Shown here: one piece after another, positions 1 to 7,273 of the stretch
Position numbering within the stretch: position 1 is the stretch's first letter
How the letters are laid out: each line of letters begins with the position of its first letter
Source of the DNA: Nitrospirota bacterium
GTDB taxonomy: Bacteria; Nitrospirota; Thermodesulfovibrionia; Thermodesulfovibrionales; Magnetobacteriaceae
Direction of reading: 5' to 3'
DNA length: 64,000 nt
Assembly (NCBI GenBank): GCA_015233725.1
Contig: JADFXD010000001.1
Span: forward strand, 1-64,000
Made by a program: the position numbers and the translations under genes
Notes under the pieces: generated by a model
Databases searched by the model: none
Told to the model about the DNA's origin: nothing
What the model saw: only the letters and a program-made list of their open reading frames with translations

Positions 1-30
1 TTTCTTCTCTTCTGGTAGGGCAGGTACTTA
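1..30 (+). repeat. R-element tail cut by window edge
   Basis: The window opens with a polypyrimidine run followed by GGGCAGGTACTT. The same pyrimidine-tail plus GGCAGGT flank follows R-element copies near 3857, 23082 and 30224, so this is probably the right end of a copy lying mostly outside the window. Confidence 0.5.
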
Positions 31-61
31 TCACAGAAATATTTACAGTAAGCAAAATTCT

Positions 62-205
62 AATGTTTTTTTTGAACTTCTGTCCCTGTATGCAACCGAT
101 TGTCCTGGCGTTTGACCTTGACACGTTTTCCGTCCAGCTTGACCTGCTCGCCGCCGGGCTTCGCAGCCTTGAGGGCGACGCTGAAACCGACGCCCTGGCC
201 TACGG
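62..205 (-). pseudogene. Remnant of FG-GAP surface-protein gene
   Basis: On the minus strand about 45 codons read through a segment containing GVGFSVALKAAKPGGEQV and later KRQDNRL. This matches the N-terminal domain of the large FG-GAP protein at 15207-18821, which has [18 protein letters not shown] and later RRDNRL at the same relative places. The frame is closed by a stop upstream (near 218) and another at the end (62), and has no start codon or signal peptide. It is best read as a decayed fragment of a third family member, just downstream of the receiver-GcvH gene. Confidence 0.6.
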
Positions 206-230
206 TGATATGGTTCTTTCAATTGTGTCT

Positions 231-995
231 CTATCTCTCTACCGGAAACACCCTCGCCAGCCACAACAACCACCCCTCCGACAAGTGGTCGGTCATCAGC
301 GACGACATGACGTCGTTGGCCTTGACGTTGAACTCCTTGATCTCGGCGCTCATCGGGGAGAGCATTTCCACGACCCTACCGGAGCTGGAAAGGAGTCTGG
401 CAAAGGGGTCGCCCCCCTTTACGTAATCGAGGTCTCTGAGGAAATCCACGTACATGAGCTCGCCGCAGGAGACCTGGTCGCGCAGGTCACAGCCCATCTC
501 CCAGAGGTTATCACCCATTGGTCTTGCCCACACCCCTTCTTTGTAGTATATGTGCGGGTTATCCGTCACCCGCAGCGGTACGATGTAGTCCCTGAACTCG
601 TTGATGTAGGACTGGCGCAGCACCCATCCCTTCTTGTCGAATATCTTATTGGCGATATTGATCATAAAGTCGGGGGTGAAGGGCTTCTCCACGTACTCAA
701 ACGCCCCGAGTTTGATACACGCCCTGGCGTCCTCGAGGGTTGGATAGCCGGTTATCATCACGACATCCGTCTTGGGGTTGATGATCTTTGCCTCTTTCAG
801 TACGCCTATACCGTTTATGTCTGGCAGCCTTATGTCTGAGATCAGGAGGTCGTACTGGTCCCTGCCGAGCTGATTAAGCGCCTCCTCACCCGTGTTGGCC
901 GTGACGATGTCAAAACCCTCAGCGCCCAATATCCGCCTACAGCTCATCGTTATGACCGAATCGTCATCAAGTATCAGGATTGAACCTTTTCCCAT
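231..995 (-). CDS. Response regulator fused to GcvH-like domain lacking the lipoyl lysine
   Basis: Residues 1-120 are a CheY-like receiver with acidic triad D10-D12, phospho-acceptor D54, T82 and K104. Residues about 135-250 align with glycine cleavage H protein: a KEGVWAR start, GELMYVDF (compare GDMVFVDL), SPMSAEI (compare APVSGEI) and a final EGWLLWL (compare GGWIFKI). The lysine that carries lipoate in true H proteins aligns here with glycine, so lipoylation at that site is not expected. The fold is probably used as a regulatory or protein-binding module. ATG 995 is chosen because GGAGGT lies six bases upstream. No kinase is adjacent, and the separate single-domain receiver gene lies upstream on the same strand. 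Confidence 0.85.
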   Translation of the reverse strand: MGKGSILILDDDSVITMSCRRILGAEGFDIVTANTGEEALNQLGRDQYDLLISDIRLPDINGIGVLKEAKIINPKTDVVMITGYPTLEDARACIKLGAFEYVEKPFTPDFMINIANKIFDKKGWVLRQSYINEFRDYIVPLRVTDNPHIYYKEGVWARPMGDNLWEMGCDLRDQVSCGELMYVDFLRDLDYVKGGDPFARLLSSSGRVVEMLSPMSAEIKEFNVKANDVMSSLMTDHLSEGWLLWLARVFPVER

Positions 996-1031
996 TGTCT
1001 TACCTCCATTTTTGCATATATTTCAACCCAC

Positions 1032-1122
1032 CAAAAAAAAAAGAAAAGAAAAAGAAAGAAGGAGGGCGGCGCTGCCCCCTCCTCAGACCTCCCCTGCAAG
1101 GGCACCAGTGCCCTTGACCCCA
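1032..1122 (-). repeat. R-element copy R1
   Basis: Minus-orientation copy: GGGGTCAAGGGCAC hairpin, GC-rich second hairpin and long pyrimidine tail. The tail ends about 36 bases upstream of the receiver-GcvH start, and this gene keeps its own Shine-Dalgarno sequence between the two. Confidence 0.85.
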
Positions 1123-1209
1123 TCATTCTTACTTGTAGGCATACCTGATATATACAATAATCTAAATTGTCTACCTAATAATTGTCTACCTAAATCTTCA
1201 ATCATCACT

Positions 1210-1587
1210 TCAATAATCAGACAAGGCGTTGTTGGCTGAACTGGCGGCGGCAAGTAGTTGTTCGGGCAGGAAGGGTTTTTTTAGGAAGAAGGTTGCACCT
1301 AATTCCACGGACTTGAGTTTAGTCTCATCTGTGACATATCCTGTCATCACAACGACCTGTAGGTAAGGCCATTTTTCTCTTATCACCGTTAGCAGTTCAA
1401 AGCCGTCCATCTCTGGCATCATCAGGTCTGTGATCACGAGGTCATAGGGGGCCGTTTCTATAAACCTCAGCGCCATTGGTCCCGATGATGCCACGACCAC
1501 GTCGTAGCCTCCCGTTTCGAGCACCCTCTTACAACTGATCCTTACTATCTCCTCGTCATCGATGACCAGGATCTTCTTTTTACCCAT
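1210..1587 (-). CDS. Single-domain response regulator
   Basis: A 125-residue stand-alone receiver domain of CheY type. Visible residues are D10/D11, phospho-acceptor D54 in VITDLMMPEMDG, T82 in VVMTGY and K104 in FLKKP. There is no output domain, so it probably relays phosphate or acts by protein contact. The frame extends to a TTG at 1602, but ATG 1587 follows GGAAGG at seven bases and is preferred. It lies on the same strand as the receiver-GcvH gene 214 bases downstream, separated by R1. The N-terminal halves of the two proteins are similar (both SCxRxL after the acid pocket), which suggests related receivers. Confidence 0.92.
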   Translation of the reverse strand: MGKKKILVIDDEEIVRISCKRVLETGGYDVVVASSGPMALRFIETAPYDLVITDLMMPEMDGFELLTVIREKWPYLQVVVMTGYVTDETKLKSVELGATFFLKKPFLPEQLLAAASSANNALSDY

Positions 1588-1826
1588 AGTATTGCCTTCC
1601 AATAGTATATTAGTATTTACGATACGTGGTTATTATTTTACCAGAAAATGAAAACCAAAGGAAAATCCACGACCCCCTATGGGAGGGGATAGAGAGTCAC
1701 AGCCACCACCGGGGAGATATTAATCCTTCATCGCTGCTTTTCGTATCGATGGCGGCTATTGTAGTTAGCGAATATGTACTTTCTCGTTATAATGCCCTAT
1801 TGTCAACCAGGCGTTGTATTTATCTC

Positions 1827-2261
1827 CTATTTCTTTTCTGTGAGTTTCACGGAAAATTCATAAACCCTCTTAACAGACTCCAGCACGCCACCAAGGTAGG
1901 ATTTTGTCTCTTCAGATAACTCAATGCCTCTCTTCTGGAGGTCTTTTAAGAAGGCCTCTGCTTCATTTTGGTTCCAGACACCCTTGGTCTTTTTTATGAA
2001 CTCCACCGTATGTTGGGATATATCTAACAAGACATTCGTGACGTTTTCAGTAGCCGCAGAAGCGTTGTACAGTTTCTTCATGGCCTCAAGCATCGAACCA
2101 ATATAACGCTGTACGTCCTCAGATATGTCCACTCCCTTTTGCTGTACACCAGACAAGAAATCCAACCAGGCCGAATGATCCCATGCTCCCCTTTGGCGCT
2201 CGACAAACTTGCCAGCAATCTGTACCAGGTCATCAAACACATCAGTTATCTTTGCTGCCAT
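1827..2261 (-). CDS. Internally duplicated helical protein of unknown function
   Basis: A 144-residue soluble, mostly helical protein built from two tandem copies of a unit of about 58 residues. Unit 1 (about 12-70) has RQRGAWDHSAWLDFL, GVDISEDVQRYIG and LEAMKKLY. Unit 2 (about 80-138) has KTKGVWNQNEAEAFL, GIELSEETKSYLG and LESVKRVY. There is no signal peptide, membrane segment or known catalytic motif. The downstream neighbour on this strand is the single-domain receiver, 240 bases away, so co-transcription is uncertain. I do not recognise the family; the conserved G-x-W-(D/N) and (I/L)SE(D/E) motifs would make a search profile. Confidence 0.75.
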   Translation of the reverse strand: MAAKITDVFDDLVQIAGKFVERQRGAWDHSAWLDFLSGVQQKGVDISEDVQRYIGSMLEAMKKLYNASAATENVTNVLLDISQHTVEFIKKTKGVWNQNEAEAFLKDLQKRGIELSEETKSYLGGVLESVKRVYEFSVKLTEKK

Positions 2262-2633
2262 ACATCGTCCTCCACTATAGTTGATTATTTAATCACTGTA
2301 CTTAAGAGTACAAGATACTATTATACAATATGAAGGAGATTTTTAAAAAGAGGCGAATTCATGGGTACATAATTTTTTCATGGCTCTTGCCAACTTTGAG
2401 TGGGTAAGATTAGCAACCCCACCTATGAGCAGTAGGGGAGGAGAAATGCTAAGTCTTGTCGTGTTCCCTTTAATCTCTATTGTTTTCGAGGGAAAGCCTA
2501 TAAAGGGCAAGGCGTTAGATTGCACTACCGCTCCCGTTGGTCGCTAACCTTAATCTGAGTTGCCCATACGAAATAAGAAGGAACCCGTATTTTGTAGTTA
2601 ATCAAATCGAAATCTGCTATATTGTAAAGGTAT
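2262..2633. other. Non-coding interval of 372 bases
   Basis: No gene is supported. The 60-codon minus frame at 2343-2525 has no ribosome-binding site and an unconvincing composition. The interval holds a weak inverted repeat with GTTAG arms at 2513-2549. The Crp-family gene ends at its right edge. Confidence 0.5.
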
Positions 2634-3296
2634 TTACATTGACCAGCTTATGAGTTTTTGGAGTTTATTGATGTCGTTAAGTTTGATTCTGTCGCCGGTA
2701 GTCTGGATCAGGCCTTTATCGCGCAGCTTTATGATTGAGCGTGTAACCGAGACCCTGCTGGTGCCGGTCATATCGGCTATCTCCTGATGCGTCAGTGGTA
2801 TCTTGACGATGCCATTTTCCGAGTACTTCAGCAGGAGCGAGGCTATCCGGCCCTGTACATCCATAAAGGCCATGTCTTCAAGGAGGTTCTCCATACTGAG
2901 GCGCTTATCCCCAATCATTTGGATCAGTTTTATAGCAATGTCCGGTCTTTTCCTTAGAAATCCCTCAAAGATGCGTTTATCTATCTCAAAGCCTGTTGAC
3001 CTCTCCGTTGCCTCAGCCGTTGTGCTTCTCTCTTTTTCACCTGCCAGGGACATCTCGCCAAAGAACTCACCAGGCTCTATAACATCGAGAGTGAGCTTTC
3101 TGCCGTCGTGATAGAGCTTCGATATCTTGATACGACCACTATCGATAAAGTATATGCCATGCGACGCATCACCCTGTATAAACACCGTCTCGTCCTTGTT
3201 GTAGGAAAACCCCCTTGCATATGTATCAACGTACTGGAGCTCTGCCTCCGTTATATCACAAAACAACGAGTTGTGCCTTAAGCCGTCAACCTTCAT
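2634..3296 (-). CDS. Crp/Fnr-family transcriptional regulator
   Basis: A 220-residue regulator of standard family length. Residues about 10-125 form a cyclic-nucleotide-binding-type barrel with the PGEFFGEMSLAGEKERSTTAEA region, shown here only in part by PGEFFGEMSL. A long dimer helix follows at about 125-150. The winged helix-turn-helix at about 165-215 has LTHQEIADMTGTSRVSVTRS as recognition region. There is no N-terminal cysteine cluster, so it is not an FNR-type iron-sulfur sensor. The ligand cannot be assigned. A class III cyclase in the window (60395-62416) makes cAMP possible but does not prove it. It stands alone, with non-coding sequence on both sides. Confidence 0.92.
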   Translation of the reverse strand: MKVDGLRHNSLFCDITEAELQYVDTYARGFSYNKDETVFIQGDASHGIYFIDSGRIKISKLYHDGRKLTLDVIEPGEFFGEMSLAGEKERSTTAEATERSTGFEIDKRIFEGFLRKRPDIAIKLIQMIGDKRLSMENLLEDMAFMDVQGRIASLLLKYSENGIVKIPLTHQEIADMTGTSRVSVTRSIIKLRDKGLIQTTGDRIKLNDINKLQKLISWSM

Positions 3297-3372
3297 AACA
3301 GTATAGAATTATAGCATATCCACAGAGGGTAAAATAAGTACCTGATTATAAAGTTTTCAGGAGGGTAAAGAA

Positions 3373-3642
3373 TTAATTTAGGGCGCTCTTTTTTTTGCGG
3401 TTATTTCTGAAGTATAGTAAAATGTCAATAGACACCATAAAGCCATTCAGGACGTATAAATAACTGACATAGTCAAAGCAATAAATGACCTTATGAGTAA
3501 AACCTGACATATATCCTAATAAAACGATAAATAGAAATTGGATACTCTTACCTTCATTTTTCCCTGACTTGTATGATTTATAGATTGAAAATGGCCATGC
3601 TGAACCAAAACATACCAACATTATTATCTCAAATATACTCAT
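3373..3642 (-). CDS. Small PQ-loop-like membrane protein
   Basis: An 89-residue protein with three hydrophobic segments (about 3-20, 34-52, 58-78). Its pattern, SAWPFSIYKSYKSGKNEGKS, then a helix, HKVIYCFDYVSYLY and a last helix ending in basic residues, matches the short PQ-loop/SemiSWEET-like hypothetical proteins found across bacteria. A substrate cannot be given. The gene is more AT-rich than its neighbours and isolated, which suggests acquisition. ATG 3642 is the only reasonable start. Confidence 0.75.
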   Translation of the reverse strand: MSIFEIIMLVCFGSAWPFSIYKSYKSGKNEGKSIQFLFIVLLGYMSGFTHKVIYCFDYVSYLYVLNGFMVSIDILLYFRNNRKKKSALN

Positions 3643-4001
3643 TTGCAGCTTTCCTCATTTGTGCCTATTTCCTTCAACTGCTTATATTGTATCATCAATG
3701 TTGAGGTAACGTCAAGTAAGTACATGGACAAAAGTTTGTATATAACATTATGATTGAGCATTATGGGGTCAAGGGCACTGGTGCCCTTGCAGGGGGTTCT
3801 GAAGGGGGGCGGCAGGCGTCCCCCTTTCTTTCCCTCTTGCGTGTATATAATTAATTATGGGCAGGTACTTAAAAAATCAGACACACCCACAAGGACAGGT
3901 GTTAGTCGCCAGCCCGACATTGGTCTCCTACAGACTAAAACAATAAATCGTGATGCTATCCGCTAAATGTTTTTGCTGTAATATCCGACATAACTCTGTA
4001 G
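3643..4001. other. Non-coding interval of 359 bases
   Basis: Divergent interval between the small membrane protein and the coiled-coil/EH unit. It contains R-element R2, then the flank GGGCAGGTACTT, and about 100 bases without recognisable signals. No consensus promoter was convincing. Confidence 0.5.
3763..3839 (+). repeat. R-element copy R2
   Basis: Plus-orientation copy with both hairpins (arms AAGGGCAC/GTGCCCTT and GGGGGCGGC/GCGTCCCCC) and a CTTTCTTTCC tail. The tail points towards the coiled-coil gene, whose start lies 162 bases on. It is preceded by the common left flank GATTGAGCATTATGGGG. Confidence 0.9.
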
Positions 4002-5729
4002 ATGAAACGGATCATGGAGTTAAGGACGCAAATAAGCGTAGCAACAATTGTGCCACTGTTGCTTACTGTATCTATTGTTATTGGCGTTGGATACCTGATG
4101 TTAAACAAGTCACCACAGATGCAGACACTGGGCTATGCCCCTGGGCTGATTACCCTGGGATCGTGTCTGCTCTATTTCTGGCTGGTTGTCTTTGACAACA
4201 ACCGGACCAAAAGACAGATCAGCCAGTACCTGAGCTCAATGAACCAGCCTGTTGACAGGCCAAAAGCTGAGGGTCAGGTTGAGGGTCAGGTAGAGGTTCG
4301 GGCACACCTTGAGAGGATTATCACCCTCCTTGAGCAATCCAACGAGCTGGCCCGTGGAGGCAACAAGGAGCTAATGACTGCCATATCCGAGGTCGTCCAC
4401 GATGGCCTGAAAAAACACGCAACCACCATACTAAGGTCAAATAATCAGCACATCGAGTACATGGTCTCAAGCATTGCCAGCATTGTATCTGAACACCTTA
4501 AACCAGGCATCGATGACATTATCTCCGAATTAACAAGGACGAACAAAACCCTCAGACAATCAGACACCCAGGGCATCCAGACCTCCATACAGCAACTGGT
4601 TAATGCAATCAGCGATATAAAATCCTTCAAGGATGACCTCTTCGTTGAACTTGCCAGGCTCGCCGAGACCCTGAACGTAAAGCAGGGCGAGTATGACGGA
4701 GAGATAAAAGGCATCATCGGGCAACTACAACTATTGCCTGGACAGATGCACTCTACATATACACAGTTAGCAACAGACCTCAGCGCCGCAATAAATGACA
4801 TGCGAGGCATCTACACAGATGCCAGGGAATCGACCACCTCACTGGCAGCCGCCTCCACCGATGTCAGGCTCCTCACCGCGGGGTTGGCCAAGTCCACATA
4901 CTCACAAGAGAGGTTGTGCCTGAGCTTCAATGACCTGTTCAAGAAAGTGGATGACATAAGCATACTCAACACCCAGTTGCTTGAAAAGGAAAAAAACACG
5001 ATTAAGGCCCTCGAGACCACCATAGAAAAGACCCTCACCAACCTCGTTATACAAACAGATATCTTTACAGTGCGTACAACCGAGGGACTCAACAGATTCA
5101 TCAACGACGTAACCTCCGGCCTGTCAAAGACCTCAGGCAGTATAGACAATCAAAACACACGGCTTATAGAGTGGACAAACAGCATTGACCAGCATATTAG
5201 CAAGCTCTCCACACAAAACACAACCACGCAGGAGGGCTTTAAAAAACTCATCGCCCTCATAAACAGCGCTATCGAGAAACAGGCTAATACACTTGGAAAC
5301 AGCTCCAAGGCGGTAAACCTGATAAGGGAGTCTGCCGTTTTATTGCTAACCGCCTCTGCGGATGTTAGGCTAATCACCGAGGGGTTGGTCAAGTCTACAG
5401 ATATACAGGAGAGGTTGGGCGTAAACTTCAATAACCTGCTCAAGGAGATAGAAGCCAAGGGCATACGCAACTCCCAGTTGCTGGAAAAAGAGATTAACAC
5501 GTTTAATGCGCTCGAGGACACCATAGAGAGGTTACTGAGCAACCTCGTTACACAGACAGATGCCTTTACAGGGCGTACAACCGAGGGACTCAACAGATTC
5601 ATCAACGACATAACCTCCGGCCTGTCAGGCTCGGTAAACGGCCTCCGCGGGGTCATTAACATTCAGACCGAGCTGGTTGATGAGATATCATCCACGATGG
5701 TACAACTCAACGACAAGCTCAAGGGGTAA
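4002..5729 (+). CDS. Membrane-anchored coiled-coil protein, partner of EH-signature protein
   Basis: A 575-residue protein. Two membrane segments (about 11-33 and 43-63) form a hairpin. The remaining 500 residues are helical and coiled-coil, with no MotA/ExbB-type proton-channel motif and no HAMP or MCP signalling tip. A unit of about 95 residues is repeated at about 285-375 and 450-545. Shared landmarks are ADVRLITEGLVKST / TDVRLLTAGLAKST, LLEKE, ALE-TIE and RTTEGLNRFINDxTSGLS. The topology, short membrane anchor plus long cytoplasmic rod, recalls the tail of Zorya ZorA without its motor part. It ends five bases before the EH-signature gene, so the two are one unit. Start ATG 4002 has only a weak ribosome-binding site; ATG 4014 is an alternative. 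Confidence 0.8.
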   Translation: MKRIMELRTQISVATIVPLLLTVSIVIGVGYLMLNKSPQMQTLGYAPGLITLGSCLLYFWLVVFDNNRTKRQISQYLSSMNQPVDRPKAEGQVEGQVEVRAHLERIITLLEQSNELARGGNKELMTAISEVVHDGLKKHATTILRSNNQHIEYMVSSIASIVSEHLKPGIDDIISELTRTNKTLRQSDTQGIQTSIQQLVNAISDIKSFKDDLFVELARLAETLNVKQGEYDGEIKGIIGQLQLLPGQMHSTYTQLATDLSAAINDMRGIYTDARESTTSLAAASTDVRLLTAGLAKSTYSQERLCLSFNDLFKKVDDISILNTQLLEKEKNTIKALETTIEKTLTNLVIQTDIFTVRTTEGLNRFINDVTSGLSKTSGSIDNQNTRLIEWTNSIDQHISKLSTQNTTTQEGFKKLIALINSAIEKQANTLGNSSKAVNLIRESAVLLLTASADVRLITEGLVKSTDIQERLGVNFNNLLKEIEAKGIRNSQLLEKEINTFNALEDTIERLLSNLVTQTDAFTGRTTEGLNRFINDITSGLSGSVNGLRGVINIQTELVDEISSTMVQLNDKLKG

Positions 5730-5734
5730 CGTTA

Positions 5735-7231
5735 TTGTCCGACATTGACATAGAGGCCATTGAGAAGTCGATCAGCTCAATTGGACAATCAGGGCTGACC
5801 TATGATTGCGCCGCCCTTGATGGGCTCGCCAATAAAGACCAGGACCACCCAGCTACCCCTGTCTTAAATCCCCCCCCACGTTACAGGTCTGAGCTCAGGA
5901 GGATCAAGAACAAGATCAACGCCTCTATGGCCATACACAATCGTATGCCCGAGCTGACCCATCGGGAGCTTAGGCTCCTGGCATATGATCACGACCTGCC
6001 GATAAACAATAAATCTATCTACCTAAGGTTATTAGAGGCAATAAAAACATCAGGGATAAGCTCCTGTCTGCTCTACAAGAATCTGCTCTTTGTGTATTTC
6101 AAGAGGTACAGGTATTTCATTGAACATCAAGCCCTCTTGCTACCCCTGAAGGAGCTGTGGCTGTCATGGGGGCAAGGCGCTCAGGATGCCTGCGATCTCT
6201 CTAATGTAGCAGGGGCAGTGGAGGTGTACTTCTCCAGTGAGGCACCGCTTAACATCGCCAGGTGCATACTAGGCGAAAAGGAGAAAGACCCCCGAAATCA
6301 ATCTATGCACCCGGCAATCAATACCCTCCTGCTAAGACACCACTTATTGCCCGGCACTGATGACCTGTTGACAGAGACATATAACAGTATTATTAATCTA
6401 TGCCTGGATGGCTTTAGCAATCCCCTCTACCTCAACGTCTTGTTGTATGAGGTACTGCTGCCAAATAGCCAATCGGAGAACCAACCAGAGGGCCAATCAA
6501 ACAAGGGCATCATCGATAAGGCACGCTCCAGAGAGATCGTCTCCGAGCTGCTACGACTCGCCGACTCCTTCGTCACAGACAAGGCCGCCTGCGAAAAGAA
6601 ACTAAAGAGATACTTCATGACCCAGTATGGCCTTGGAGACCCTCGCAATCCCTGCTGTACAGATAACTGGAGCGGTGTGGATGAGCAATCAATCAGTATA
6701 TTCAGGAGGTGGTTGGTCGAGGACGATATAGTATTCTTCTTCAAATTCCTATCGGATGACCGCAACGATGCCTATGGCCGGAGGTCGTTATGGTTGCGCC
6801 TTGCAAACTCAATACAGGACAGTCGCATATTTATCTCCAACTACCACTACAATGCCCGTAGAGAGGTCATCGAAAGAGCAAGGCAAGACGGCAGGGAACC
6901 CTCCTCTTTGCACTGCGACAGCGGCAGGCTTAATTCAAGCTGCATAGCGTTTAACCTTGACAACCTCCTCTATGCCATAGAGTTTACCGAACCTGATACC
7001 GCCCTGTATATCTACCATAAGGAGGTATTTGACATAGACCTGACACAAGACAAACTCAATATCTCAGACCTTAAAAAGATAGATGCCCCCACGGCAACTC
7101 AAAACACTCAAATGATGCAGTTTTACTACCACACGAGCTACCCCGCCCTGCGCTTCTATCACAGCAACAACTGGCAACTCTTTGTGGAAAAGTATCTGTC
7201 ACTCTACAACATAAAGGCACACCCCAGTTAA
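5735..7231 (+). CDS. EH-signature-domain (ZorC-like) protein
   Basis: A 498-residue soluble protein. The C-terminal 150 residues carry the pattern I know from EH_Signature/ZorC proteins: an RRSLWLRL helix, a strand pair with a conserved glutamate (NLLYAIEFTEPDTALYIY), and a final segment with conserved histidine before a W-x5-YL helix (FYHSNNWQLFVEKYL). The N-terminal region (about 45-140) has LTHRELRLLAYD, like the N-terminal half of ZorC. In Zorya, ZorC acts with ZorA/ZorB motors and a nuclease or helicase. None of these is adjacent here; the only partner is the upstream coiled-coil protein. TTG 5735 is chosen since AGGGG from the previous gene's end lies just upstream. The family call is from memory of the pattern, not from a search. 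Confidence 0.6.
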   Translation: MSDIDIEAIEKSISSIGQSGLTYDCAALDGLANKDQDHPATPVLNPPPRYRSELRRIKNKINASMAIHNRMPELTHRELRLLAYDHDLPINNKSIYLRLLEAIKTSGISSCLLYKNLLFVYFKRYRYFIEHQALLLPLKELWLSWGQGAQDACDLSNVAGAVEVYFSSEAPLNIARCILGEKEKDPRNQSMHPAINTLLLRHHLLPGTDDLLTETYNSIINLCLDGFSNPLYLNVLLYEVLLPNSQSENQPEGQSNKGIIDKARSREIVSELLRLADSFVTDKAACEKKLKRYFMTQYGLGDPRNPCCTDNWSGVDEQSISIFRRWLVEDDIVFFFKFLSDDRNDAYGRRSLWLRLANSIQDSRIFISNYHYNARREVIERARQDGREPSSLHCDSGRLNSSCIAFNLDNLLYAIEFTEPDTALYIYHKEVFDIDLTQDKLNISDLKKIDAPTATQNTQMMQFYYHTSYPALRFYHSNNWQLFVEKYLSLYNIKAHPS

Positions 7232-7235
7232 AGAA

Positions 7236-7268
7236 TGAGGGAGGGCAAGGCCCTCCCTTCTCTCTTAC
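7236..7268. terminator. Bidirectional hairpin terminator between convergent genes
   Basis: GGGAGGGC-AA-GGCCCTCCC hairpin followed by TTCTCTCTT, lying between the convergent stops at 7231 and 7274. It resembles the second hairpin and tail of an R-element (closest to R11) without the first hairpin. Confidence 0.65.
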
Positions 7269-7273
7269 CGTCT

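Noticed and set aside
63-839. Long plus-strand open frame opposite the receiver-GcvH gene
   Set aside because: Antisense to a well-supported receiver gene, with no recognisable domain or ribosome-binding site.
2343-2525. 60-codon minus-strand frame as a small gene
   Set aside because: No ribosome-binding site, no recognisable family, and it overlaps the only inverted repeat of that interval.
2513-2549. GTTAG...CTAAC inverted ends resembling an integron attC site
   Set aside because: Only one site, short, without the inner paired arms of attC, and no integrase or cassette array nearby.
4002-7231. Complete Zorya defence system
   Set aside because: No MotA-like channel region, ZorB or ZorD/ZorE is present, so only the ZorC-like similarity is claimed.
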